DNA of 50,821 nt from Faecalibacterium sp. UBA1762 (GTDB lineage: Bacteria > Bacillota > Clostridia > Oscillospirales > Ruminococcaceae): contig DCHC01000052.1 of the NCBI GenBank assembly GCA_002314755.1, forward strand, positions 1 through 50,821, given 5' to 3'. Of the stretch, positions 9,644 through 18,306 are shown in pieces (the stretch's first letter is position 1; the number at the start of each line of letters is the position of its first letter). Position numbers and translations under genes: made by a program. The notes beneath the pieces were generated by a model. It searched no databases, was not told the DNA's origin, and saw only the letters and a list, made by a program, of their open reading frames with translations.

Positions 9644-12607
9644 TCACTCCGCAAAGAGCAGTTCACAGGGCCAGACATCAACCGGACAATCCGGAAAGAC
9701 CTGTTTCAGTCGGTCACAGAGTTCCTGCTTGGACACACGGTTTTTCAGGATAACCTGCAAAAAACCGCCGCCGCCTGCCCCACAACACATCTTTCCGTCA
9801 ATCAAGTCTTCCACCGACTGAAAAATGCGCTCTATCAAGGGATTGGTGCTGCTTTCATCCAACAGCTTGACCTGCTGCCAATGGGTGTTGAGCAGGTCGG
9901 CAAAGCCGTCAACATCAGCCGACTGTAACGCCTCGGCCATATCCTTAGCCAGTGCTTTAATTCGCGCATGAGCTGTTAGATTTTCCGGTACATTACCGAT
10001 ATAACGATCCGTTACTCTGCGCAGCGTATTGCGTGCCAACCGACGCTGACCGGTATAAATCAGTGCAAACCGCTCGCAAAGCTGCTGCTTTGTCTGCTCG
10101 GAAAGAACGACAGGAGTAATTTGCAGCTGTTGAACAAGCCCCGGAGAAGAGGTTATCAGCTTCACACCCGGTACAAGACCCCCGACCTGGTCCTGCCAGC
10201 CGCCGCCGGTGGACATCAGCTGTTCAACCGTCAAAACCGCGGTGCTGACCTTTTGCATATCAGGTTCTCTGCCCGTAAACCGGTACAGTGCGGTAACCGT
10301 CGCAGCGGAAAGGATAGAAGAGGTCCCCAGTCCGCTGCCCTTTGGCACATTGGTCACCTGGGTCTGTAGCAAAAAACCGCCACCCAAACGGCTTAATACC
10401 TGCTGCAGCTGTCCTCCGGTACGGGGTATTATTCCGGTTTCCACCAAGCAGGCCTTTTGTAAGGCAAAGGTATCAAAGGGGTCTCCCGTCTGCTGCAGGG
10501 GCTCCAAAGCAGTAAATTCTCCGTATGCGCCGTTATCCTCGCACTGTAAAATGATCTTTTGTTCCGTGATTCGTCGAATTCGGACAGAGACGGGGTATTG
10601 ACCGTTTAACGTAATTGCGACATTTAAAACCAACCCGCCCTGCTCCAGACAGTAGGGGCAGGTATCAGTCCAACCGCCGCCCCAGTTGACCCGTAACGGC
10701 AAAAATACAGTGACCTCCGGCCGGGTAATCTGCAGTTTCGGATCATAGACAAAGGCATCCGGATTCCGACGGCAGACTGCATTCGCAATCAACCGGTAGC
10801 ATCCGGTTATCAGCTGCGTGTTTTGCAGCAGACTGCCCAAGTACAAATACAAACGGATACTGTGTGAAAAATCGGCCAGCGAATCGACCGAAAGACATTG
10901 TAAACGATTAAGGTGCCAATCCGGCTGCAGCCGATTCCATTTTTCAGGCAGGTTTGCCAGTTCTATAACGGATTTTCCTGCACGGATCTCCGCCGAAAAC
11001 TGCTCCAGCAGTACCAGCTGCTGCATATCCCGACTGTGGGACAGTATCACCGACTGGTCTGCGTCTGCTAAAGCGTCCTGCAGACTTTTACACACACTGC
11101 TGTGCCACAACGACGCATCCCCTTTTTGCAGAACAACAAGTTCATATAGCAGCAACGCTGCATCAACAGCCTGCCGGGCCGTATCACAGACCGGGAAAAG
11201 CTGAGCTTTCCATAAGGGTTTTGACAAAACAATCCCCAGCCTTCGGCCGACCTCCTCCAGCGGAATGCCAAAGAAAAGGTCACTTTTGGGGTTATCCCGT
11301 ACATCCATCATACGACAGACAAATTTGCCGTCCTTTTGCTGTACCCCGTGCAACAGTACACTGTCCGGCACCTTTTGACCGGCCGTCAGCCGGATAAAGG
11401 AAAGGTAACACCCCTTGCCAACTGATGCACCGGCCTCTAAACAACTGTACTCCAAATAGCTGCCTTTGCCGATTCTGCTACCCGGTAGAGCATAGGAGAG
11501 ATACCCGCCAATCTCTTTGGGCAGAACACTTTGGATCTGATTGTGACCGCCAAAGCAGGACGCATGCTCGGACTGACTGCTAAAAGAATTCATTACCTCC
11601 GGCACTGAACCAAAATGGATAAACTTAGCGGGTGACAAACTTAAAAGCTTCACGCGATACTGCCCGATGGCACGCCAAAGCACCCTTCTTGCCATAGCAA
11701 GCTCTGGGGTATCCTCTCCTTCCGGCGCCTCCCTTAGCAGCTGATCGCAGCTGGAATCTTCTGCAAGGCAATAGGCAATATCCCCGTATAGAGAAAGTCG
11801 AACCTTTTCGTTCACGATGGCGCGGTAATCCTCATCCCTCTCCACCGTAGCAAACAAGCGTTCAAGCACAGCAGAAGAAAGCCAAATAGCCCCAGTATCT
11901 ATGGCACAGCGATCCTGCGTATCTACCGCGCCGGCGCTTTGCAGGGCCTCGGGAGACTGCTTATGCAAGAAACGTTTGACATTGCCTGTTTTGGGGTTTG
12001 CAAGGTAAACGCCGTGGTTTTTTGCTATTTGGACATTTTCCCGAAAAGAAAGTACCGCTGCATCCGCACCGCCAAAACGGCATTGCAACGAATCAAACAA
12101 TAGCGTTACATCTCCGGAAACCAGCAGCATACCGGCGTCCATCTGGCCCGGCAGCTGGGAAAGTGTAACCAAAAACATATCAAATAAGGATGCGGGTTGT
12201 CCGTTTATCTCAACCGGCAGGGGCGCAAATAGCTTACCCAGGGCGGAGTATTGGGGGCAGCGCATAGAATTGCCTCCTGCGTGAATAACCAAAAATTTAC
12301 GGCAGGAAAAATCGGAATACTCTTTTTTCAGGGTACGGATCACCGAAAGCGTAGACCCTGCCGAACCAACCCGGACATCCCCCTCATCCGATATAACAAA
12401 GAAACGGGTGGCTTTGGGCAGACTGTCTTCTCTGGCTGCCATCTGCAGACGATAGCCTTCTGCCTGCTGCCGGTTAGCCGCTGTCAAAACCACTGCGTCC
12501 CAATGGGGGAGACTGCCATCCCCTACTGTTTTGACGTAATTGTTCTGTGCGTCCTGAAAAGCGCTTTGCAAATATAAATCCAGATTGACTGTTTGTACTG
12601 TTTGCAT
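9644..12607 (-). CDS. fkp: Bifunctional L-fucokinase / fucose-1-phosphate guanylyltransferase
   Basis: The 987-residue protein has an N-terminal nucleotidyltransferase part (GSAGSTLSVI, then VIHAGGNSMRCPQYSALGK), a central left-handed beta-helix-like stretch, and a C-terminal GHMP kinase. The kinase part has the substrate-binding RVNWGGGWTDTCPYC near residue 640 and the ATP loop PKGSGLGTSS near 755. This is the architecture of Bacteroides Fkp, which converts L-fucose through fucose-1-phosphate into GDP-L-fucose. The start is the ATG at 12607, with AGGAGAAG upstream. It is the last gene of the exopolysaccharide locus, so salvaged fucose probably feeds capsule synthesis. No obvious GT10 or GT11 fucosyltransferase is present, so one of the local GT2/GT4 enzymes would have to transfer it. 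Confidence 0.88.
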   Translation of the reverse strand: MQTVQTVNLDLYLQSAFQDAQNNYVKTVGDGSLPHWDAVVLTAANRQQAEGYRLQMAAREDSLPKATRFFVISDEGDVRVGSAGSTLSVIRTLKKEYSDFSCRKFLVIHAGGNSMRCPQYSALGKLFAPLPVEINGQPASLFDMFLVTLSQLPGQMDAGMLLVSGDVTLLFDSLQCRFGGADAAVLSFRENVQIAKNHGVYLANPKTGNVKRFLHKQSPEALQSAGAVDTQDRCAIDTGAIWLSSAVLERLFATVERDEDYRAIVNEKVRLSLYGDIAYCLAEDSSCDQLLREAPEGEDTPELAMARRVLWRAIGQYRVKLLSLSPAKFIHFGSVPEVMNSFSSQSEHASCFGGHNQIQSVLPKEIGGYLSYALPGSRIGKGSYLEYSCLEAGASVGKGCYLSFIRLTAGQKVPDSVLLHGVQQKDGKFVCRMMDVRDNPKSDLFFGIPLEEVGRRLGIVLSKPLWKAQLFPVCDTARQAVDAALLLYELVVLQKGDASLWHSSVCKSLQDALADADQSVILSHSRDMQQLVLLEQFSAEIRAGKSVIELANLPEKWNRLQPDWHLNRLQCLSVDSLADFSHSIRLYLYLGSLLQNTQLITGCYRLIANAVCRRNPDAFVYDPKLQITRPEVTVFLPLRVNWGGGWTDTCPYCLEQGGLVLNVAITLNGQYPVSVRIRRITEQKIILQCEDNGAYGEFTALEPLQQTGDPFDTFALQKACLVETGIIPRTGGQLQQVLSRLGGGFLLQTQVTNVPKGSGLGTSSILSAATVTALYRFTGREPDMQKVSTAVLTVEQLMSTGGGWQDQVGGLVPGVKLITSSPGLVQQLQITPVVLSEQTKQQLCERFALIYTGQRRLARNTLRRVTDRYIGNVPENLTAHARIKALAKDMAEALQSADVDGFADLLNTHWQQVKLLDESSTNPLIERIFQSVEDLIDGKMCCGAGGGGFLQVILKNRVSKQELCDRLKQVFPDCPVDVWPCELLFAE

Positions 12608-12650
12608 GATCTTCTTCTCCTGAAATGACCGTTTTCCCGGCAAACTGCGT

Positions 12651-13697
12651 TCAATTTTCTTTTCTCATCAGCATATTTACTTGAATCATTACGGTCAAAG
12701 CCAGCGCACATTTTCTGTGCAACAGGGTATTAAAAAGCCGTTTCATCCGCGGATTTTTTTGATAGGGATAGTCGGACAGAATATCCTGAACAAAAGGATG
12801 TTTCGCAATTTGCCGATACAGGCGCACGCACTGCAGTAGGGTATTGCCCTGCATCAACATTCGCATGGCGTTGCGAACCTCGGTCAAAAACATTCTGGCT
12901 GCGTATAGCTTACCGTCCGAAATAGCCAATTGATCCAATAATTCAAATTCTTTTTGATAGGATTTTACCGTCGCGTCAAAAACATCCGCGCGGTATCTTT
13001 GACTAAAGGATTGCTTATTGCATCGATAGAAATAATCGTTATCCGGGATACAGGCAAAGCTTTTGATCTTACTGAGAAGCTCTGTTTTGAACAGTGCATC
13101 CTCAAACCGATACTCCCGCTCAGACAAAAAAAGCAACCCCTGCCGCCGCAAAAGCCCGGTACGGTAGATTCCCGTACACATGGAATAGGTAAGCACCGAT
13201 TCCGACTTATCCTGCGGGGCAGAGCCAATCATCTTATACAATACCTCCGGAACAATATCCGTTCCGGTATAATGATCGCATGGCAGTGTAACCGGAAAAA
13301 CCACCTGCTGCCGGGGCAAAAGCCGTACCATACCGCACACGCAGGCGTCCGCATCGTACTTTTCCGCCTGTTTCAGCAGCTTTTGGTACATATCCGGCGC
13401 AAGAATATCATCGCTGTCTACAAAAGCACAGTACCTGCCACGGATGTATTCCATACCGCAGTTCCGGGTAAGCCCTTGCCCTTCATTCTGCTTATGAATC
13501 ACTTGAATGCGCGGATCCGCCAGCGCGTAAGTGTCGCAGATCTTTCCGCATTCATCCGGCGAACCATCATCCAACAACACGATATCCAGCTCTTTCAAGG
13601 TCTGATCGCAAATGCTTTGGATACACTGTGCAAGATATTGATCGTTTTGATAGATCGGTACCACGACAGATACCTTAGGGGAAAACTCTGTCCGCAT
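12651..13697 (-). CDS. Glycosyltransferase family 2
   Basis: The 348-residue protein starts with the GT-A fold signature VSVVVPIYQND, then LLDDGSPD near 41-48, NEGQGLTRN near 71-79 and the metal-binding DSD at 94-96. The ATG at 13697 is preferred because GGTGAG lies at proper distance upstream; a GTG at 13709 would add four residues. It would transfer a nucleotide-activated sugar to a growing lipid-linked repeat unit at the cytoplasmic face of the membrane. The donor sugar cannot be deduced. Fkp follows after 43 bases. Confidence 0.9.
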   Translation of the reverse strand: MRTEFSPKVSVVVPIYQNDQYLAQCIQSICDQTLKELDIVLLDDGSPDECGKICDTYALADPRIQVIHKQNEGQGLTRNCGMEYIRGRYCAFVDSDDILAPDMYQKLLKQAEKYDADACVCGMVRLLPRQQVVFPVTLPCDHYTGTDIVPEVLYKMIGSAPQDKSESVLTYSMCTGIYRTGLLRRQGLLFLSEREYRFEDALFKTELLSKIKSFACIPDNDYFYRCNKQSFSQRYRADVFDATVKSYQKEFELLDQLAISDGKLYAARMFLTEVRNAMRMLMQGNTLLQCVRLYRQIAKHPFVQDILSDYPYQKNPRMKRLFNTLLHRKCALALTVMIQVNMLMRKEN

Positions 13698-13835
13698 AAG
13701 AAAACTCACCGTTGTCTTGTCTCACTCTTTCAAATTAACATCTGCTAATCTTTACAACAATTTTTACAGGGTACTGCAATTGTATAAACTGGAAGACCTC
13801 ATCAGCAAAAAATACATTCTGCTCCGGGTATAAAA

Positions 13836-14441
13836 TCAGCAGTCCGGTATATCCCATTTCTTTTTTAATTTTTCACAGGCTGCCATTCTGTCTGCATATT
13901 TTCCCTGTGCCCACCCGGTCTTGTTTTTTTTGAACTCTGCAGGCACACCGGTCAAAAGACAGTAGTCACCAAAAGACCGGTTCACAACAGCATTCGCCCC
14001 CAGTGTCACCCAATCTCCCAAAGAAACATTTCCGATTATTTTTGCGCCGGTGGAACAGTACAACCCATTGCCAATTATTTTTTCTTTTGCTGATATACAG
14101 ACACAACTGTGCAAAACAGCATAGTTTCCCACACGGTTTTGATCCCCAACTTCAATAGTCCCGTGGTGAGGAATAACCAAACCGTACCCAAACACGCCGG
14201 GAGCAACAGTAAACCCGGTCTTATAGCCCAGTCGCTGAAGTTACATTTTCCAATAAAACTGCGTATTGCTGTGCCGCGAGACAGCGTATTCCGTTTTTCG
14301 CAGCACGATGAGATATTGCATAATCCAATCCGGAATAAACATCTCTTTCAATGCCGTGCGGACACTTCGCCGAAAGCTTCCCCGATTCATCATTCTGTCT
14401 GCGGCAAGATAATATTTCAGCTCTGCTTTAGTGGTAATCAT
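13836..14441 (-). pseudogene. Serine acetyltransferase-like hexapeptide acyltransferase, interrupted by in-frame TAA
   Basis: From the ATG at 14441 the frame encodes an alpha-helical N-terminus with the family's RKTEY element, then meets TAA at 14241-14243. In the same frame, with no shift, the next codons read LQRLGYKTGF and continue into a complete left-handed beta-helix: GLVIPHHGTI, GNYAVLHSC, IGNGLYCSTGAKIIGN, LTGVPAEF. Both halves belong to one CysE/WcaF-type O-acetyltransferase of about 200 residues. Such enzymes are common in capsule loci, where they acetylate sugars. A GTG at 14195 could start the helix part alone, but no ribosome binding site precedes it. A nonsense mutation or a sequencing error are the likely explanations; readthrough is less likely. 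The start overlaps the upstream gene by 14 bases. Confidence 0.78.
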
Positions 14442-15642
14442 TTGTTTTGATTTCCTTTTGCTTTTTTGAGCTACGTAATGCCAAAATCCACCGGGGAATA
14501 CAGTAATACCGGTTTAGTACAAACCAGCTCATCCGCTCTTTTCGGCTGATTTTGTGCGGTTTGCAATATTGCTGCATAGCGGAGGCCAAACCCTTTCCAT
14601 GCAGATATTCCTGCCAAAAGGCATCCGATACTGCCGATTTGGTGCAGGGAGCGTTCAAAGCACCATTGGCTCCGCAGGCCTCCTGCAGTTGTCTTGGTGC
14701 AAACTGTATCCGATCAGAAACAGAATCAAAAAACTTCTTGCCTTTAGAGGTATTGGCCAATACCAGAGAGATACCTTTATCCCGGTTGCGCATCCGGTAA
14801 TCAAAGGAATGATAGCCCCAAAAATCTCCTAAGCTGAGATCCCCGGTTCGCTCGGGAGTTGCCCAGCTACAGTGGTAACAGCTTTCTCGCAAAGTAATAT
14901 TATGCAAAAAAGCGACAAAATAGGAATCTTTAAAATGACTTTCCCGGGTGACTTTGCCGTCTGCAAACTGAAACCGAAGGGAGTACGCAAGCCAACCGTT
15001 TTTCTTATCCCGAAAGTTGACATCCGTTAACGAGCTGCCCATCGCACACAAATCACAGTAATCCGCCCACACCTTAGGGGATGGTACACCGTGACAAAGA
15101 ATATCCACCGTCAAAAGATTATCAGGCGACGATGAGAGAAACCTTTTACAGCATTCCACCTGACAGGGGGTGCCGATAAATAACACCGGTTTATCTTGCT
15201 GCAAGGCTATTTTTACCTGTTGGTAAACATCACCTGTTCTGCTTTGCAGATATTTGGAACCGCGAAAACGGGCGAGCTCCTCCATCGAAGAAACCATATC
15301 AAACTCTGCAAAACGGCAGCCCTCCGAAAGACGCGTGGCAAATACTTTACCGCCACGACGAAAGATTTCCTCCGCTAAAACTGAAAACATTCCACCGGAG
15401 CTGCTGGCCGCCAATATTTGTGCATCTCTGGCAAATGCAGCATAAACTGTGGGTTGCCGGAAGGACCGTTGTGGATTGTTTTGCGGACAGGACGCAGCAC
15501 AACGGCCACAACCTAAACACTCTCTGCCAACAACCGGGCGCACAAAGCCCTTTTCGTCGGGCACCAGCGTAATTGCCTTTTCGGGACAGATTGCTTCGCA
15601 CAGTCCGCAGCCGGTGCACTTCACTCCATCACAGATTTCCAC
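14428..15642 (-). CDS. FrhB/FdhB-like protein with two [4Fe-4S] clusters in EPS locus
   Basis: The 404-residue product has an N-terminal bacterial ferredoxin domain with C9, C12, C15, C19 and C42, C45, C48, C52, followed by the coenzyme F420 hydrogenase beta-subunit-like domain. That domain shows SSGGMFSVLAEEI, the GTPCQVE loop, LTVDILCHGVPSP and TGDLSLGDFWG. The start is GTG at 15642 with GAGGA seven bases before it. Proteins of this type recur in exopolysaccharide clusters of Firmicutes and Bacteroidetes next to polysaccharide pyruvyl transferases, as here (10-base gap). Their role there is not established. A flavin-dependent redox step on a sugar or lipid carrier is a guess. Confidence 0.85.
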   Translation of the reverse strand: MEICDGVKCTGCGLCEAICPEKAITLVPDEKGFVRPVVGRECLGCGRCAASCPQNNPQRSFRQPTVYAAFARDAQILAASSSGGMFSVLAEEIFRRGGKVFATRLSEGCRFAEFDMVSSMEELARFRGSKYLQSRTGDVYQQVKIALQQDKPVLFIGTPCQVECCKRFLSSSPDNLLTVDILCHGVPSPKVWADYCDLCAMGSSLTDVNFRDKKNGWLAYSLRFQFADGKVTRESHFKDSYFVAFLHNITLRESCYHCSWATPERTGDLSLGDFWGYHSFDYRMRNRDKGISLVLANTSKGKKFFDSVSDRIQFAPRQLQEACGANGALNAPCTKSAVSDAFWQEYLHGKGLASAMQQYCKPHKISRKERMSWFVLNRYYCIPRWILALRSSKKQKEIKTNDYH

Positions 15643-15652
15643 CGTACATTCC

Positions 15653-16732
15653 TCACAGGCTTTGGTCTATCAGCTGCCGCAGCTTAGCATAATATTCTTT
15701 TTCAAAATAAGGTTCATTAAACGGAGGCAGCGGCTGGGATAATACAGCTTCTACCATCTTAACCGCACGATACGCATCCTCCGCCAGATAAACCCGTCCC
15801 GGATAAACCTGCTGAAACCACTCTACCCCGGTAGTCACCTTGTGGTCTTTCGTAGGCAGTACCACAACCGGCGTGTTGGCAATCAATGCAAAGATTATGC
15901 CGTAGTAACGGTCAGTCACCACACAACGATAACGGGAAAATTTAGCAAAGGTTTTCTCCAAAACGGGCTGCAGATGACGGACAAGTCTTTGCGGAGCAAT
16001 ACGAAGGTTGGTATCCAACCTGTAACAACTCTCCGTTCGACAGATATGCTCTGTCAGTATTTTGATGTCTTCCTGAGAAACGGATTTTTCGCTGTCATTG
16101 CGTAGACAAAACAGAACCCCCTGCCGCGGTGCATCGTAGGAATACTGTCCGATCAAGGTGGTAACAATATCCGGATACTGTCGCACCGGCAGCCGATTGA
16201 ACATCTGCAGCGCAGTCTTGTAGGATAACCTATCCCGTGCCAGAAAAAGCATATCGGGGTGGCTATTGTAAACCCGAGCAGTAAGCTGCCGGTTTTCTTC
16301 AGAGCGGAAAAAGACCGTCTGAGGCAGTATTACCATACGGTTTTGCGGAAAATCCCGGATAACCGCCCGGTGCATCTCCTCTTCCCTGCCGCCCAGATCC
16401 TGCGTACAGTAACCGCTTTGGAAAAAAATCAGATCCGATTCGGCAATATTTTCCCTAAGTAGGCCGGCAATGCCAAAGGTATTGTTCAGATAATTCCGGC
16501 TGGGCACATCTATCACCGTATATTCTCTGTAATATTTTTCAAAAAATCTACGGATACAGTAATACTGGGCCATATCCCCCAGGTTGGAATGCTCTGGTAC
16601 ACCAAAATATACTATTTTATCGGTACTGCTTTCCAACTGCTTTTTTAACCGGCATACCCGAAGAATATCTGTAACGGTCCGTCCCGGTAACCTTCTGAGC
16701 CAACCGATTTTAACACGCAAGTTATCCATCAT
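15653..16732 (-). CDS. Polysaccharide pyruvyl transferase family protein
   Basis: The 359-residue protein has the CsaB/EpsO-type opening YFGVPEHSNLGDMAQ near residue 43, the conserved FFQSGYCTQDLGG and VILPQTVFF region, and RYRCVVTDRYYGIIFALI with TPVVVLP in the second half. Family members add pyruvate ketals to surface sugars from phosphoenolpyruvate. A GGGGGTG element precedes tandem ATG codons at 16732 and 16729. It sits directly upstream of the FrhB-like gene, an arrangement common in capsule loci. Confidence 0.88.
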   Translation of the reverse strand: MMDNLRVKIGWLRRLPGRTVTDILRVCRLKKQLESSTDKIVYFGVPEHSNLGDMAQYYCIRRFFEKYYREYTVIDVPSRNYLNNTFGIAGLLRENIAESDLIFFQSGYCTQDLGGREEEMHRAVIRDFPQNRMVILPQTVFFRSEENRQLTARVYNSHPDMLFLARDRLSYKTALQMFNRLPVRQYPDIVTTLIGQYSYDAPRQGVLFCLRNDSEKSVSQEDIKILTEHICRTESCYRLDTNLRIAPQRLVRHLQPVLEKTFAKFSRYRCVVTDRYYGIIFALIANTPVVVLPTKDHKVTTGVEWFQQVYPGRVYLAEDAYRAVKMVEAVLSQPLPPFNEPYFEKEYYAKLRQLIDQSL

Positions 16733-16773
16733 ATTACACCCCCGTCAAATTATATCAATAAGACATTCGTCTT

Positions 16774-18306
16774 TCACCGTCTAAATGAAAGCAGCATCCG
16801 CTTGGTAAGAAGTACTGCTTTTTGAAAGGACTGTGTTCTACGAAACACCAACACAAATACCGTAACCGGCAGAAATACCCCCATCAACAGCCCGACCAAA
16901 AGCTGACATAAAACGCCGGCATCTGCAAACAATCGGAACAACAATCCGTTTGCCGCACAGACTGACAGACTGAGCGCCATATATGCCAATAACGACCGAA
17001 CAAAGTCGCCCAACCCTGCATGGAATACATCACTGAATAGATTGCGAATCAGCCAGGGCATACCGACAAACAACGTACTAACTATAGTGGATAACAGCAC
17101 CCCATATAGCCCGGCGGAACGCACAAACGACAAATTCAGCGCCAGATTTACCAATGCAGTCACCAACGGACGAAATCTATCCCGACGCCACATACCGGCT
17201 GCATCTTTATATACGATAAAACACTGATTTAATAAGCGGATAAAAAAGTAACCTGCAAAACAAATCACACAACCGTACGAAAGCAGATTATTCTCGCCTA
17301 CCCAAAGCCGAATAAACGGCTGATATAAGTTTATCATACATGTGCTGCCAATACAACCCACAAAACAGGTCAGCAGAGTGATTACTTGAAAATCCTGAAA
17401 ATTTTTCTCGGCAGACTCCACCATCAAACTGTTGCCGATACCGGCAAGAGTAGAACTGAAGATCACCGTGGCAAGACCAAGTACTGCAGTCAAAATGTAA
17501 AAATAGTTATTGTAACGGCTTAAAACAGTCAACCCCAAAAAAGCAGAAATCACAATTGTATCTGCCGATACAACAATTACCTCCCCTATCTTAGAGGTAA
17601 ACAAATCCGCAATTCTGTGGGTTAATTTGTCTTTTTGAGCTTTTTGCAGGACCCCCGTCGGGCGGTATTGCGGGTACATCTTTTTGGAAACTACCGCCGT
17701 AATCAAATTGGTCACCAACTGTGACACCAACATGACTGCTAAAAAAACATAATAGCTGTGAAAAAGAACCAATGCCACCGCCTGCAGAATATACTGTGCA
17801 GTCAGCACCGCCAGCGTTACGCGGTTGATAACATCCACCCGTTGGTAAGCCGTAAGCAGACTGCTTTGCCAGGCAAATAACCAATACGAGGCAACTGTTG
17901 CGGCAAGATTCATCAGATATAGTAAATAAAGATTGATATCAGTCGGGACTGTTCCGGAAATCAATTTGGGTAAAAAGGGGATCAAAGCTACCCCTGCCAC
18001 CATAATTACCAACCCAATCAGCCGGTAATAGCGGCGATACTGCCGCATAAACGCACAAATGCCGGCAATATCATCCTGTACAATAGGCTTGTACATACTG
18101 TAGACCATAGCGGAGCCGACGCCTAACTCCGCCAGGTTCAAGACCTGCAATATAGAGGTAAACAGAGCGTTGAGACCTGCATATTCCATACCCAGGGAAT
18201 AGATGAGCAGGGTACGGATGCAAAACGGGGCAAACAACTGATAGGCCTTTAATATCACACCGGAGAAGATATTTCTGGCAGCGTTTCGGGTACGGTCGAT
18301 TCGCAT
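16774..18306 (-). CDS. Wzx-like polysaccharide flippase
   Basis: The 510-residue protein is almost entirely hydrophobic with about 12 to 14 predicted membrane segments and the N-terminal pattern of the MOP exporter/Wzx family (NIFSGVILKAYQLFAPFCIR, then LLIYSLGMEYAGLNALF). It would flip undecaprenyl-linked repeat units to the outer face. An AAGGA element precedes the start. The start lies inside the end of the upstream polymerase gene, which it overlaps by 52 bases in another frame. Confidence 0.88.
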   Translation of the reverse strand: MRIDRTRNAARNIFSGVILKAYQLFAPFCIRTLLIYSLGMEYAGLNALFTSILQVLNLAELGVGSAMVYSMYKPIVQDDIAGICAFMRQYRRYYRLIGLVIMVAGVALIPFLPKLISGTVPTDINLYLLYLMNLAATVASYWLFAWQSSLLTAYQRVDVINRVTLAVLTAQYILQAVALVLFHSYYVFLAVMLVSQLVTNLITAVVSKKMYPQYRPTGVLQKAQKDKLTHRIADLFTSKIGEVIVVSADTIVISAFLGLTVLSRYNNYFYILTAVLGLATVIFSSTLAGIGNSLMVESAEKNFQDFQVITLLTCFVGCIGSTCMINLYQPFIRLWVGENNLLSYGCVICFAGYFFIRLLNQCFIVYKDAAGMWRRDRFRPLVTALVNLALNLSFVRSAGLYGVLLSTIVSTLFVGMPWLIRNLFSDVFHAGLGDFVRSLLAYMALSLSVCAANGLLFRLFADAGVLCQLLVGLLMGVFLPVTVFVLVFRRTQSFQKAVLLTKRMLLSFRR

